A stretch of DNA of 64,000 nucleotides from Rhodoblastus sp963703385 (GCA_963703385.1 OY969816.1:248001-312000); one strand, 5' to 3'. Shown: positions 24,933 through 36,763, counted from the first letter of the stretch. Notes: a model not told the origin generated them from the letters alone. Translations and numbers: made by a program.

Positions 24933-27900
24933 TCACACATGGCCAAGGATGGTGGTGCTTCCCGCCCCTGAGGCGAGGGCGAAATCCGTCTTGGCGTAGT
25001 CGCCGACCAGGTGGACAATGTCGGTGGCCGCGCCGTTGCTGAGCGTCAGCGTCGACATCGTACCGCCGCTGTTCGGCGTCACGCTCAGCAAGGACCACGA
25101 TCCCGCGAAGTCGATCGTGTCGGTCGTGGTAAAACCACTGATCGAGCCTGAGAAGCCGGTCGGATCGCTCAGGTCGAGCACGCCGTTCGCGCCCGCGAAG
25201 TCGATCGTCTGGCCCGATCCCACCGTCGAGTTCGAACTCCAGCGTCGCGCTCGCCGAGATCGTGTCCGTTCCCGTTCCCTTGACCGCTCCCGCGAAGTCC
25301 AGCGTCCCGGAACTGACTGACACCGCATTCCCGTTGACGAAATTCGGCGCGATCACGCTTGTTCCCGTGCCGGTTTTCTCGAACAGGCCGTAATTGGCGA
25401 ACTGCGAGGCGGTCGACGACCCCTGGGCGATGCCGCTGCCGTCGGTGACGTCATAGATTCCCGTCGCGCCGTTGACCAAGGTCCCGGCATTGCCGCTCGC
25501 ATCGCCGACCATCACCGTCCCGCCGCTCTGCGTCAGCGTGCTGTTATTCCGGAAAGTCGTCGTCCCGCCGATCGTCAGGCCGGAAACGGACGACGCCGCC
25601 GCGTCCACAAGCGTGTTCCCGCCCGTCACGGTCGCGCCGTTGAAGCTGTTGGCTCCGGACAGGACAAGGTTCCCGCCCGACAGGTTCAATGTCGCGCCGG
25701 CCCCGGCCGAGAACGCACGCGCAGTGACTAACGTGCCGACGACGAGGGACGTCCCGATGCCCGTCACGGAAAGATTCGCCACCGAAACCGCCGCAGTGGA
25801 GGTGATGCTCGTCGTTCCCCCGGTGATCGCCAGGCTTCCGGCCCCGACAACCCTGGAACTCAGCGTCGCCGCCCCCGACAGGCTCAGTGTCGCCCCGCTC
25901 CCAATCAGGAGCGTCGCGCCCAAATCGTCGGAGAAGCTTCCCGCATAGGACAGGTCGCCGGCGATCATCAGCGTCGTTGACGGCCCGGTCGCCGTCAGCG
26001 AGGCGACGTTGACCGTCGTCGCGGCCTTGATCGTCGACACGCCGCCGGTGAAGCTGACCGCGCCGGCGCCGTTGATCGTCCCCCAGAAAATGTTGGACGC
26101 CCCGGAAAAGGCGATCGTTCCCGTCGCCGCTGTCACAATTCCGCCGCTGGTGACGTTCGCCTGCACATTGCTCGTTCCCGTCCCGCCGGTCTTCTCGAAC
26201 AGGCCGTAATTGGCGAACAGCGAGGCGGTCGACGACCCCTGGGCGATGCCGCTGCCGTCGGTGATGTCATAGATTCCCGTCGCGCCGTTGACCAAGGTCG
26301 CGGCGCCGCTCGCATCGCCGACCGTCACCGTCCCGCCGCTCTGCGTTAGCGTGCTATTATTCCGGAAGATCGTCGTCCCGCCGATCGTCAGGCCGGAAAT
26401 GGACGACGCCGCCGTGTCCACAAGCGTGCGCCCGCCCGTCACGGTCGCGCCGTTGAGGCTGTTGGCTCCGGACAGGACAAGGTTCCCGCCCGACAGGTTC
26501 AATGTCGCGCCGGCGCCGGCCGAGAACACATGCGCAAAAGTGAACGCCTCGCCGATGGCGAGGGTCGTCGCCGCGCCCGTGACCGACAGATTGGCCACCG
26601 AAACCGCCGCGGAGGGAAGAATGCTCGTCGTTCCTCCGGTGATCGCCAGGCTTCCCGCCCCGGCGACCTTGGCGCTCAGCGTCGCCGCCCCCGAAAGGCT
26701 CAAGGTCGCCCCGCTCGAAATCGAGAGCAACGCGCCCGAAGCGTCGGAGAAGCTTCCCGCATAGGACAGGTCGCCGGCGATCACCAGCGTCGTCGACGCC
26801 CCGGTCGCCGTCAGCGAGGCGACGCTGACCGTCGTCCCGCTGTTGATCCTCGACCAGCCGCCGGTGAAGCTAACCGCGCCGGCGCCGCCGATCGTCCCCG
26901 AAAAAGTGTTGACCGCCCCGGAAAAGGCGATCGTTCCCGTCGCCGCCGTCACCGTTCCGGTGCTGATGACACTCGCCAGCACCGCGCTCGTTCCGGTCCC
27001 GCCGGTCTTCGCGAACAGGCCGTAATTGACGAACAAGGAGGCGGTCGACGTCCCCTGGGCGATGCCGCTGTCGTCGGCGATGTCATAGGTTCCCGGCGCG
27101 AAGTTGAACAGCGCCGCGGCGTCGCCGATCGAATCGCCGACCGTCACCGTCCCGCCGCTCTGCGTCAGTGTGCCGGAGTTTTCAAAGTTCGTCGTCCCCC
27201 CGATCGTCAGGCCGGAAACAGATGACGCCGCGGTGACCATAAGCGCGTGCGCGCCCGTCAGTGTCGCGCCGCTGAAGCTGTTCGCTCCGTTGAGGACGAA
27301 GTTCCCGTTCGGCAGGTCCACCGTCGCGCCCGCGCCAGCCGAGAACGCGCCCGTCGTGGTGAATGCGACGCCGTTGGATACCTGGAGCGTCGCGCCCGCG
27401 CCGACGCTAAGCGCGCCGGCATAGGTCGTGTTCTCGGAAACGGTCAGCGTCGTTCCCGAGCCCGACAGCGAGAACACCGGCGGGACAATCGACTGGCCGC
27501 CCGACAGCGTCCCCGTTCCCGAGGTCGCGGCCAGAATGGCGACATTCGTGTCCGCGTTGATGGCTGAAAGGTTTGCGATGATGGTGAGCACGCTGTCCGA
27601 AATCTGGAAGCCGCCGACGATCTTGTCGAGCGCCGACTTGTCGGCCAGATCGGTCGCGACCGAAACCACGACCGGCCCGCCGGAAACATTGATCGAGGCG
27701 AGATGAGCCGCGTCCAGCTCCAGGGTCGAAAGCGCGCCCGTGACATTCGACGCCGTATCGGTCACCGCGAGCTGGTAGGGGCTCGCGTTCTGGTCGGCGA
27801 GCTTGGAAATCGCGGTGGCGTCGCTGGTCAGTTGCGCGGCATTGATGCCGATCGCGCCATTGTCGGAAATGGTGATCGACTGGATATTGGCGTCGTTGAG

Positions 27901-30900
27901 CTGATCGAGCCCGCCTGCAATGTCGCTGGCCGTGTCGGAAATGGCGAAGCCGCCGACGATCTTGTCGAGCGCCGACTTGTCGGCCAGATAGGTCGCGACC
28001 GAAACCACGACCGGCCCGCCGGAAACATTGATCGAGGCGATCTGAGCCGCGTCCGAACTCCAGGGCCGAAAGTGCGACCGTGACATTTGACGCCGTATCG
28101 GTCACCGCGAGCTGGTAGGGCGTCGCGTTCTGGTTGGCGAGCTTGGAAATCGCCGTGGCGTCGCTGGTCAGCTGGGCGACATTGACGCCGACGGCGCCAT
28201 TGTCCGAAACGGTGATCGAGGCGATATGCGAGCCGTTCAGCCCGTTGAGGCCCGCCGTGATGTCGGCGGCGGTGTCGGTCACCGCAAGCTGGTAGGGGCT
28301 CGCGTTCTGGTCGGCGAGCTTGGAAATCGCCGTGGCGTCGCTGGTCAGCTGGGCGACATTGACGCCGATCGCGCCATTGTCGGAAATGGTGATCGAGGCG
28401 ATATGCGAGCCGTTCAGCCCGTTGAGGCCCGCCGTGATGTCGGCGGCGGTGTCGGTCACCGCAAGCTGGTAGGACGTCGCGTTCTGGTTGGCGAGCTTGG
28501 AAATCGCCGTGGCGTCGCTGGTCAGCTGGGCGATGGAGACGCCGACGGCGCCATTGTCGGAAATGGTGATCGACTGGATATCGGCGTCGCCCAGCTGATC
28601 GAGTTCCGCCTGCAATGTCGCTGGCCGTATCGGAAAGGGCGAAGCCGCCGGCGATCTTGTCGAGCGCCGACTTGTCGGCCAGATCGGTTGCGACCGAAAC
28701 CACGACCGGCCCGCCGGAAACATTGATCGAGGCGATATGAGCCGCGTCCAACTCCAGGGTCGAAAGCGCGCCCGTGACATTCGACGCCGTGTCGGTCACC
28801 GCAAGCTGGTAGGGGCTCGCGTTCTGGTTGGCGAGCTTGGAAATCGCCGTGGCGTCGCTGGTCAGCTGGGCGATGGAGACGCCGACGGCGCCATTGTCCG
28901 AAACGGTGATCGAGGCGATATGCGAGCCGTTCAGCCCGTTGAGGCCCGCCGTGATGTCGGCGGCGGTGTCGGTCACCGCAAGCTGGTAGGGGCTCGCGTT
29001 CTGGTCGGCGAGCTTGGAAATCGCCGTGGCGTCGCTGGTCAGCTGGGCGACATTGACGCCGATCGCGCCATTGTCGGAAATGGTGATCGAGGCGATATGC
29101 GAGCCGTTCAGCCCGTTGAGGCCCGCCGTGATGTCGGCGGCGGTGTCGGTCACCGCAAGCTGGTAGGACGTCGCGTTCTGGTTGGCGAGCTTGGAAATCG
29201 CCGTGGCGTCGCTGGTCAGCTGGGCGATGGAGACGCCGACGGCGCCATTGTCGGAAATGATGATCGACAGGATATTGGCGTCGCCCAGCTGATCGAGTTC
29301 CGCCTGCAATGTCGCTGGCCGTATCGGAAAGGGCGAAGCCGCCGGCGATCTTGTCGAGCGCCGCCTTGTCGGCCAGATAGGTCGCGACCGAAACCACGAC
29401 CGGCCCGCCGGAAACATTGATCGAGGCGATCTGAGCCGCGTCCGATTCCAGGGTCGAAAGCGCGCCCGTGACATTCGACGCCGTGTCGGTCACCGCAAGC
29501 TGGTATGGCGTCGCATTCTGGTTGGCGAGCTTGGAAATCGCCGTGGCGTCGCTGGTCAGCTGGGCGACATTGACGCCGACGGCGCCATTGTCGGAAATGG
29601 TGATCGACAGGATATTGGCGTCGCCCAGCTGATCGAGTCCGCCTGCAATGTCGCTGGCCGTATCGGAAAGGGCGAAGCCGCCGGCGATCTTGTCGAGCGC
29701 CGCCTTGTCGGCCAGATAGGTCGCGACCGAAACCACGACCGGCCCGCCGGAAACATTGATCGAGGCGATCTGAGCCGCGTCCGAATTCCAGGGTCGAAAG
29801 CGCGCCCGTGACATTCGACGCCGTGTCGGTCACCGCAAGCTGGTATGGCGTCGCATTCTGGTTGGCGAGCTTGGAAATCGCCGTCGCGTCGCTGGTCAGC
29901 TGGGCGATGGAGACGCCGACGGCGCCATTGTCGGAAATGGTGATCGACAGGATATTGGGGTCGTTGAGCTGATCGAGCCCGCCGGAAATATCGGCGGCCG
30001 TATCGGAAATGGAGAAGCCGCCGGCGGTCAGGTCGAGCGTCGATTTGTTCGCCTCATAATATGCGACCGAAACTGTGGTCTCGCTGATCGTAAAACCAAC
30101 GGAATTGGAAGAGCCGCTCGTTCCAGCCGTGTCGGTTTCCGTCGCCACGACCGTATGCGAACCGCCCGTTAGATCGGTCGCCGGCGTATAGTTCCAGGAA
30201 TCATCGGAAGCGACGGTCGCGGCGCCGACGACGGAGCCGTCGATCGATATGTTGATGGTGTCGCCGCTTTGCCCGGTCCCGGTGATGGTCGGATCGGCGT
30301 TGCTCGTCGAGGAGCCATCCGTCGGGCTGGTGATCGTCGGCGCCGGCGGAACGACGACGATCGAAGCATTGATCGTGTCCCACCATGCCGACAGGCCGGT
30401 CGGCGCTGTCACGCCGGTGGTGATATATTCGTTGGACAACCAGAACCCGTTGGGATTGTTCGGATCGCCAACCGCGGTCGAATAGGTTCCCCAGCGCTGG
30501 TTGATGAGGGAAGTGGAACCGGAATTGAAATAGGAATTGCTCGCTTCATAAAGGGTCGGAGAACTGAAGCTCGCGTCACCGGCGCCGAGGACTGTATAAT
30601 AGTCGGACGGATACATGTCCGGCCCCGAGGCCGAGAAATTGATCAGGACGTCGCCGGCCGCGTTCACGGCAATCGAAGGATTGAAGACGGCGACGTCCGT
30701 GCCGATCGATGCGCCGGAAATGACATTCCCGATGACAAATTGCGGATTGGCGGGATCGGTGACGTCGAGCTTGAACCATTCGATTTCGGCGGCAGACCCT
30801 GCGGTCGGCATGACTTCGCTCACGCCATAGACGTAATCGTGTCCTCCGGAGGAGGCATAGGCAAGGCTCTGGATGCGCGAGTCGCCAATGTCCAGCACCT

Positions 30901-32449
30901 GGGTCGTGCCCATCTGTGCGGCGGTATAGTCGCTTCCGCCCCCTCCCACGTCGGCGTCGCCGAGGTATATCGTTTGCGTCGCGCTGAAGCCGTTCGTCGG
31001 GTCGTAGGTCTGGTAGGTGAGAACGGTCTGGCTTTCGTCCGAATAAGTGCTCAAATAATATGTTGTCCCGTTGTCGCCGGCGACATTGCGCATGATGCCG
31101 CCGGACGCCGATGCGATATTGCTGACGTCGGGAGTGATCGCGGCGTTTCCGGCGGCTATCACGGCGCTCTCGCCGACGACGAATTCGCCCGTGCTGTAGC
31201 CGCCTCCGGTGTCGAGATATTCGGGCGCGGTGATATAGATATTGCCGTTGCTGACCGACAGATAGGGCATGTCGGACTGGGTGGTGAAGCCGTTGGACGT
31301 GTCGATCGAGGCAAGATACCAGCCGTCGGCAGGATTGCTGTCCACCGAGACGGCGATGTCGATATTGGTGCCGAAATTTGTTTGTCCCGACAGGACCGGC
31401 TGAAAATTATCCGCGATGACCACATATTGGCCGGTCGAGCTGTCATAAGCGGCGCGCGCGTCGAGCAGGCTGTTGTCGAGCGTTGAGCCGAGCCCCGAGA
31501 AAAGGCTATAGAGAGATCCATTGACGATCGGATTGCCGCTGAGGTCGGTGATCTCGTAATGGGTGGTTTCCGCCATGAAAATGTAATCGGGGCCCACGGC
31601 GAAGGCGTTTTCCGGCGGCGTGTTGGTCGGGTCGGAAATGCCGGAAAATGGGTCGGTGATCGTGCTGGCCGCGGTCGCCGGCGTCGATGAATAGAAGTCG
31701 AGCGCCGGCGCGCCGGCGCTTACGCCGACCGGCGTCAGGCCGTAGAGGCTTTCGATCGTGGAGAGCAGAGAATAGGTATCGGCCTCCGAGCCGTTCGTGA
31801 CCCCCGCCGGGACACCCGCGCCGACGACGATCGTCACGATCTGATCGGGGTAGGTCACCGCTGGATTGGTGTTGTTTTCGTCGAAAGTGATGATCAGCAG
31901 CGAGTTGTTGGCTGGGTTCTCCGCCCAGGCGGCGTAGGCGCCGAGATTGGCCTGGACCCAGGCGTCGCCCGCCGCAATTCCGCCCCCGGTGTCGCTGATC
32001 GGCGTCATGTTGTCGGCGTCGTTCGGGGTAACGAAAGAGACGGTGGGCAGGTTGGCGAAGCCGGCCGCGGTCTGAGGAAAGGCGCTGAAATTGGCAGCGT
32101 CGGCCGCTGAATTGGCGAAGTCGAGCCAGGGAGTGCGTTGGGGGTCGGCGCCGGTTTCGGCATAACCGCCGAAAGTGTAACCCTTATTGGCGAGCGCGCT
32201 GGCCAGCGTCGGGACGCTGGCCGGAAACTCGGAAGGAACAACGTTGCCGGTGACGCCCTGCGTCGAACCCGAAAACAAAGCCAGATAATTCGGCTGGCTT
32301 GGATGCGTCATGCCGAAATAGTTGGTGAACAGCATCCCCTCGGAGATGAGCTGGTTCAGGAACGGCGCTTCGGCGGTGTTGCCGACGATGTCGCTGTAAT
32401 ATTCGTTTTCCAGGGTGACAACGACGATGTGGCTGGGCGCGGTGGTCAT
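24933..32449 (-). CDS. Giant repetitive extracellular protein with phosphoesterase domain (five frameshifts)
   Basis: About 2500 residues if five single extra bases (near 29784, 29296, 28602, 28056, 25235) are ignored; the corrected length is divisible by three. Start ATG 32449; a GTG at 32509 is possible. Residues 1-270 resemble the phosphoesterase (acid phosphatase/phospholipase C) family: HIVVVTLENEYYSDI, FGMTHPSQPNYLALFSGS, ITFDENN. A beta-propeller-like region follows, then an Ig-like domain, then repeats with SITISDNGA and AQLTSDATAISKLA, then three 816-bp beta-strand-rich repeats. It ends DFALASGAGSTTILGHV. There is no Sec signal or autotransporter barrel, so type I secretion is plausible. 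Possible role: surface adhesin with phosphate-releasing activity. Confidence 0.72.
25300..27430 (-). repeat. Three diverged 816-bp tandem repeats in the giant gene
   Basis: The landmark GAACAGGCCGTAATTG occurs at 25381, 26197 and 27013, exactly 816 bp (272 residues) apart. Each copy encodes NSTLTQSGGTV- and LSGANSFNGATV-like beta-strand segments. Copies are diverged but in register. Outer boundaries are approximate. Confidence 0.8.
28161..29548 (-). repeat. 694-bp tandem duplication in the giant gene
   Basis: The landmark TCGCTGGTCAG recurs at 28161, 28338, 28515, 28855, 29032, 29209, 29549 and 29889. Spacings are 177, 177, 340, 177, 177, 340, 340. So 28161-28854 and 28855-29548 are two copies of a 694-bp block. 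Both contain the same extra base (GAGTTC at 28601 and 29295). Confidence 0.85.
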
Positions 32450-32873
32450 GTTCTTCAATCCCGAATCGCGATCTGACGCGCTTAAGCTTTCACAAAAAAG
32501 CGTCTTCACGGGGCTGCCGGATCCCGGCAGCCGACCGCTTGCGTGAAAATTAGCATTGCAAATTCTGCCGAGGGGCGACGCACAGGGCGGAGGGCGCGCG
32601 ATTTTAGGTTAAGCGAGGTAAGCCTCCTGTGTGGCGGCTACCTCTTTTGATGCGGGGATCGCGCGAACCCGACCTGCGCCAGAAAAATCTTCCTCGACCG
32701 CCGCCGTTATCGCCTCGAACAGGGCCTAAGATTCGCTCTGACGCCTTTGCTTTCGGGCGGCAATGAAGGATCTTGTTTCAGCGATCGTGGTTTGCCGAAG
32801 GGATGCAGACGGCTCGCCAGGCTGGATCCAGTCGCCTTTGTCAAACTTCCGCACAACTACGGAGAACGGATCA
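32450..32873. promoter_or_regulatory. Intergenic region between divergent genes
   Basis: Separates the giant minus-strand gene from the plus-strand hypothetical gene at 32874. No other gene is convincing. Promoters for both should be here. AT-rich part at 32535-32660. I could not place promoter boxes with confidence. Confidence 0.4.
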
Positions 32874-33701
32874 ATGTCGACGCCGGGGCTTTCTCTGGTT
32901 GGCTATATGGATCGACCAAGGGCGATCGAGCATCTCAAGACGACCTGCGTGCCCGGTTCCGTTTCCGATCGGGCGCTCGCGGACGAATGGGCGAGGGCCA
33001 AGGCGAAACTTGGCAAATCCTTTGCGAACGCCGGCATGCCCGCTATTCTCCCGCCGCCTTCAGCTTCACAAGCGCATTTTCAATCGGCTCTGGCCGAAAG
33101 GGCTTTCCAGCCGGGGGGGGCCTTTCACGGCGCGTTTCCCGCCATTGTGGAGATCGCGCCCATCCTGGCGGTGCAATACACGATCGATCTCGATCGCATC
33201 AAACATCACTGCGGCGCGATCGAGTTTCCGACGCTGGAGCAGATGCTGGAGATATGCCTTCCCTCAAAGCCCCAGGCGGAGGCGTTTCACACGCTCATGA
33301 CGCCGCAATCGCTGTTGCTAAAAACGAAGAGCATGAATGTTAAGCTCGGCGCCGGGGGCGTTTTTCATAACTCAATACTGGGGGTGGCGTTTGGGGCATC
33401 TTCCCCGCATGTGCGCGTCGTCCGCTATAACGGTCGCTGCTATATGCAGAACGGCTTTCATCGCGCCGTCGGTCTGGCCATGGCCGGGGCGACCCATTTG
33501 CCTTGTTTGCTAAGGGATATCGATGATCCCGCAGGCATTGGAATTTCGTCGGGCGCGACTTTTTCTCTTCCCCAACTCGAATCGGACAACCCGCCAACTC
33601 TGGGTCATTTCATCCACGGCCGCGCCCATGAGGTTGCATTGCGTTCGCTTTCGCGCATTTTGCACGTCAGTTGGTCCGAATATACGGCACCCGACGAATG
33701 A
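32874..33701 (+). CDS. Hypothetical protein with a NGFHRA motif
   Basis: 275 residues from ATG 32874, with GGAG a short distance upstream; an earlier in-frame start at 32763 is possible. Soluble, no signal peptide. The conserved-looking segment is RYNGRCYMQNGFHRAVGLAM, then AGATHLPCLLRDI. This resembles the ParB/sulfiredoxin-like motif (NGxHRxxAL...G...VPC) found in nucleotide-binding ParB-fold proteins, but the rest is not recognised. Divergent from the giant phosphoesterase gene. No function is proposed. Confidence 0.6.
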   Translation: MSTPGLSLVGYMDRPRAIEHLKTTCVPGSVSDRALADEWARAKAKLGKSFANAGMPAILPPPSASQAHFQSALAERAFQPGGAFHGAFPAIVEIAPILAVQYTIDLDRIKHHCGAIEFPTLEQMLEICLPSKPQAEAFHTLMTPQSLLLKTKSMNVKLGAGGVFHNSILGVAFGASSPHVRVVRYNGRCYMQNGFHRAVGLAMAGATHLPCLLRDIDDPAGIGISSGATFSLPQLESDNPPTLGHFIHGRAHEVALRSLSRILHVSWSEYTAPDE

Positions 33702-33838
33702 GCCATGTATTCCTTGGGATTTCGACGAAGTCGGCCACCCGTTCCGATCTGAAGACGGCGAGGCGTTCCGGCGCGATATCGGCCAACCAGGCGCACCTTT
33801 GCGTCGTGGGTTGCAGTTGCTGGTTGGCGTTCAGCGCG

Positions 33839-33950
33839 TCAAGCGACGATCTCTTTTCGCGTGGCTTTTCGCAAGCTTTCGCCGTCGGGCATGATGCGAC
33901 AGGCGGTATGAGCGACGCGGTCGAGGATGGCGTCGGCATGGGCCGGGATG
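33839..33950 (-). pseudogene. IS21 IstB C-terminal remnant
   Basis: Minus strand reads PAHADAILDRVAHTACRI, MPDGESLRKATRKEIVA, stop. This is the C-terminal tail of IS21-type IstB ATPases (ADAILDR...GESLRK). Nothing upstream in frame continues the gene. The rest of 33702-34238 has no gene that I can support. Confidence 0.65.
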
Positions 33951-34238
33951 GACAACCTAATGAAAGCTCACAGCTAGTCACATGGCCGGACGCCGCCTGG
34001 AAATCGTTCAGGCCATGATCCGCGAAGTCGGCCGTTCTGTTCATGGACCAGCCGACTGTCGGCCGTGACCCCGTGGCGCGCTGAATTTGCCCGGAGGCAA
34101 GCGAAAATTCGGCTTGATGGTCGATCCGGCCGCGCTCCTGGGCGTCGCCTCCATTTTCGTCATCATTGCGGCGCCAATCCATCCGCGAGTGACGCAATCA
34201 TCGCCTGCCTTTTCGCGCCGTTCCTTTGGCGTTGCACC

Positions 34239-34637
34239 TCAAGGACCTGGCGACGCTCCGGCGACGCAGAGGCCGAACATGTTCGAAACGCCGTCCGGAC
34301 GATAGGTCTGCAACACGATCGAGCCGGACGAGCGGTCGATCCCGATCGTCATATCCGCCCCGGCACCATTGATCGACACGGTGCTGATTGTCACGTTTTC
34401 GAGCTTTTGGCTGCCCGCCCCTTCGTCGACGACGAGGGTTTTCGCCGCATCGTCGAAGACGATGGTCAATTTCCGCGTCGCGCCCTGCCCATCCGCCGTT
34501 TCGGACGCCAGGGAGCATCGCAGCCGTTGCGGTCCGGCCATGGCCCGACCATTGCCGAAAAACGCCAAGCCCAAGGCAAGCGCGACCGCTGACCGCGCCA
34601 TTCCGAGAAGAAAACGGTTCGACAAGCGGCGGCGCAT
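34239..34637 (-). CDS. Exported hypothetical protein at the end of the macAB-like operon
   Basis: 132 residues from ATG 34637, with GAAGGA about ten bases upstream; ATG 34658, overlapping the end of the permease gene, is an alternative. Signal peptide around LLGMARSAVALALGLAFFGN, ending in AMA. The mature part is beta-rich with two Cys residues (LRCSLASE and FGLCVAG). No family recognised. The 14-bp gap to the ABC gene places it in the same transcript, so it may be an accessory of the exporter. Confidence 0.6.
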   Translation of the reverse strand: MRRRLSNRFLLGMARSAVALALGLAFFGNGRAMAGPQRLRCSLASETADGQGATRKLTIVFDDAAKTLVVDEGAGSQKLENVTISTVSINGAGADMTIGIDRSSGSIVLQTYRPDGVSNMFGLCVAGASPGP

Positions 34638-34650
34638 GGGCTGTGGTCCT

Positions 34651-36747
34651 TCATTCATAGCGCAAGGCTTCGATGGGATTGAGGCGCGACGCCTTTCGCG
34701 CCGGATAAAAGCCGAAAAAGACGCCGACCGCGACGCTGAAGGCGAATCCGCCGACCACCGCAAGCGCGGAAAGCTGGATCGGCCAATGCGCCAAAGCCGA
34801 AATCAGCAAGGAGGCGACAATTCCCGCCACGATGCCGCTGACCCCGCCGGTCACGCTCAGAAAGATCGCTTCGGTGAGAAATTGCAGCAGCACATGGCTG
34901 CGCCGCGCCCCGATCGCCATGCGCAGCCCGATTTCGCGGGTGCGCTCGGTGACCGAAACGAGAAGGATGTTCATGATGCCGATGCCGCCGACGACCAGCG
35001 AGATCGAGGCCACCACCGCCAGCAGCAAGGCCATGACTCGGGCGGAGCTTTCCGCCGCCTCGGCGACCTGGCTCAGGTTGCGGATGGAGAAATCGCTGGT
35101 CTGCCCAGGCTTGATGTGATGGCGCTGCATCAATGTCGCGTTGACCTGCTCCAGCGCCGTCGCCGCCTGCCTCTGACTGACCGCCTGAACATAGATGTAA
35201 TTGACATAGCCGGTGAGGCGCAAACTCGTGCCATAGGGATTTGCGACCGGCGGAAAATAGGGATCGAAAGTCTGCTGCGCCTGGCTGGGCGCGGCGACGC
35301 CGAGAATCTTCCGCTCGGCCGTGGAAAAGGGAATCATCACCACATCGTCCTGATCCTGGCCATAAGTGCTTTGCCCTTTAGGGGCGAGCACGCCGACCAC
35401 GTGAACCGGATTGCCCTTGACCAGGATCTTGGCGCCAATCGGATTTTCGAACTCGCCGAACAGCTCGCGGCGCACGGTCTGTCCGATCAGCGCCACCAAG
35501 GCGGCGTTGTTTTCGTCCTTGGCGACGAAGCCACGCCCAAGCGCGATATTCCAGTTGGCCGTGACGAAATAATCGCGGGACACGCCGGCGATGTTGGTCG
35601 TCCAGTTCTGGCTGCCATATTGGGTCTGGCCGAGCTGGCGGATCATGTAGCTCACGACGGCGACCGTGGGATCGTCGCGCCGGATCGCCTGGACGTCGGC
35701 GACGGTGAGGGTCGAGGCGCTGCCGAACCCCTGCCGGACCCCGGCCGCCGTCGTGGCGCCGGGCAGCACGACGAGAAGATTGGCGCCCATGCTCTCGATC
35801 TGGGCGCGCACGGCCTCGTTCGCGCCCTGGCCGACCGCGACCATGGCGATCAGGGCGGCGACGCCGATGAAGACGCCGAGCATGGTCAGCGCCGCCCGCA
35901 TCTTGTTGCGGATCAAGGCCTGCATGGCCGCGCTGAAGACCATGGCGGCGAATCCCAGCGACGCGCCGGTTTTGGCGCGCGCTTCGCGTTCCTTGGCGGC
36001 CTGGGCTTCCGTCGGCCGCGCGACTCCCGCGCCCGGGCCGCCGGATGGAGAGGGATTCTTTTCGTCCGACACGATGCGTCCGTCGCGCATGGCGATGATG
36101 CGGTCGGCGTAAGCGGCTATATCGCGCTCATGGGTGACAACGATGATCGTCACGCCCTGTTCGCGGTTGAGCTTCTGCAGGATCTCCATGATCTCGTGCG
36201 AATTGCGCGTGTCGAGATTGCCGGTCGGCTCGTCGGCAAGCAGCAGGCTCGGCCGGTTGATCAGCGCGCGCGCGATGGCGACGCGCTGCTGCTGGCCGCC
36301 GGAAAGCTGGCCGGGGCTGTTTCCCTCACGGCCCGCCAGCCCCAGCTGCGCCAAAGTCTTTCTCGCCCGCAAAATGCGTTCCGCCTTGCCGATGGGGCAA
36401 GAGGCGTAGATCAGCGGCAGGCCGACGTTTTCCGCGGCGCTGGTGCGCGCCAGCAGGTTGAAGCTCTGGAAGACGAAGCCGATCCTCTCGCTGCGTAGCG
36501 CGGCGAGCGTCGGCTCGCTCACGGCGGCGACATCGAGGCCTTCCAGCCTGTAGGAGCCGCTGGAGGGCTGATCGAGGCAGCCGAGCATGTTCATCAGGGT
36601 CGACTTGCCCGATCCCGACGCGCCCATGATCGCGATCAGTTCGCCGCGCCGGACGACCAGGTCCACGCCGTCGAGCGCCCGGGTCTCGACGTCGCCGAGA
36701 CTGTAGACGCGGGTTAGGCCGCGCACTTCGATCAGGGGTTCGGTCAT
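34651..36747 (-). CDS. macB: MacB-type ABC exporter, ATPase plus FtsX-like permease
   Basis: 698 residues from ATG 36747. N-terminal ATPase with GASGSGKST, LSGGQQQRVAIARAL, LLLADEPTGNLDTRN and a switch His in VVTHERD. A membrane helix follows at about residue 285 (MLGVFIGVAALIAMVAVGQG), then a large periplasmic domain with a QVxxDD-like region, then three C-terminal helices (VVASISLVVGGIGIMNILLV onward), ending in LNPIEALRYE. This is the standard MacB layout, 16 bp after the MacA-like gene. Works with a TolC channel to export peptides, lipids or macrolides. Substrate unknown. Confidence 0.92.
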   Translation of the reverse strand: MTEPLIEVRGLTRVYSLGDVETRALDGVDLVVRRGELIAIMGASGSGKSTLMNMLGCLDQPSSGSYRLEGLDVAAVSEPTLAALRSERIGFVFQSFNLLARTSAAENVGLPLIYASCPIGKAERILRARKTLAQLGLAGREGNSPGQLSGGQQQRVAIARALINRPSLLLADEPTGNLDTRNSHEIMEILQKLNREQGVTIIVVTHERDIAAYADRIIAMRDGRIVSDEKNPSPSGGPGAGVARPTEAQAAKEREARAKTGASLGFAAMVFSAAMQALIRNKMRAALTMLGVFIGVAALIAMVAVGQGANEAVRAQIESMGANLLVVLPGATTAAGVRQGFGSASTLTVADVQAIRRDDPTVAVVSYMIRQLGQTQYGSQNWTTNIAGVSRDYFVTANWNIALGRGFVAKDENNAALVALIGQTVRRELFGEFENPIGAKILVKGNPVHVVGVLAPKGQSTYGQDQDDVVMIPFSTAERKILGVAAPSQAQQTFDPYFPPVANPYGTSLRLTGYVNYIYVQAVSQRQAATALEQVNATLMQRHHIKPGQTSDFSIRNLSQVAEAAESSARVMALLLAVVASISLVVGGIGIMNILLVSVTERTREIGLRMAIGARRSHVLLQFLTEAIFLSVTGGVSGIVAGIVASLLISALAHWPIQLSALAVVGGFAFSVAVGVFFGFYPARKASRLNPIEALRYE

Positions 36748-36763
36748 GAGCTGGCCGCGTCCT

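Noticed and set aside
27580..29950. Several independent genes of 400-550 codons in shifted frames
   Set aside because: Each shifts into the next at a single extra base and the paralogous repeats continue across the shifts, so they are pieces of one gene.
34087..34305. Plus-strand 72-residue open frame with a hydrophobic segment
   Set aside because: Overlaps the end of the exported-protein gene on the other strand and shows no family or good ribosome site.
34369..36498. 709-codon plus-strand frame opposite macB
   Set aside because: His/Arg/Asp-rich shadow of a well-recognised gene.
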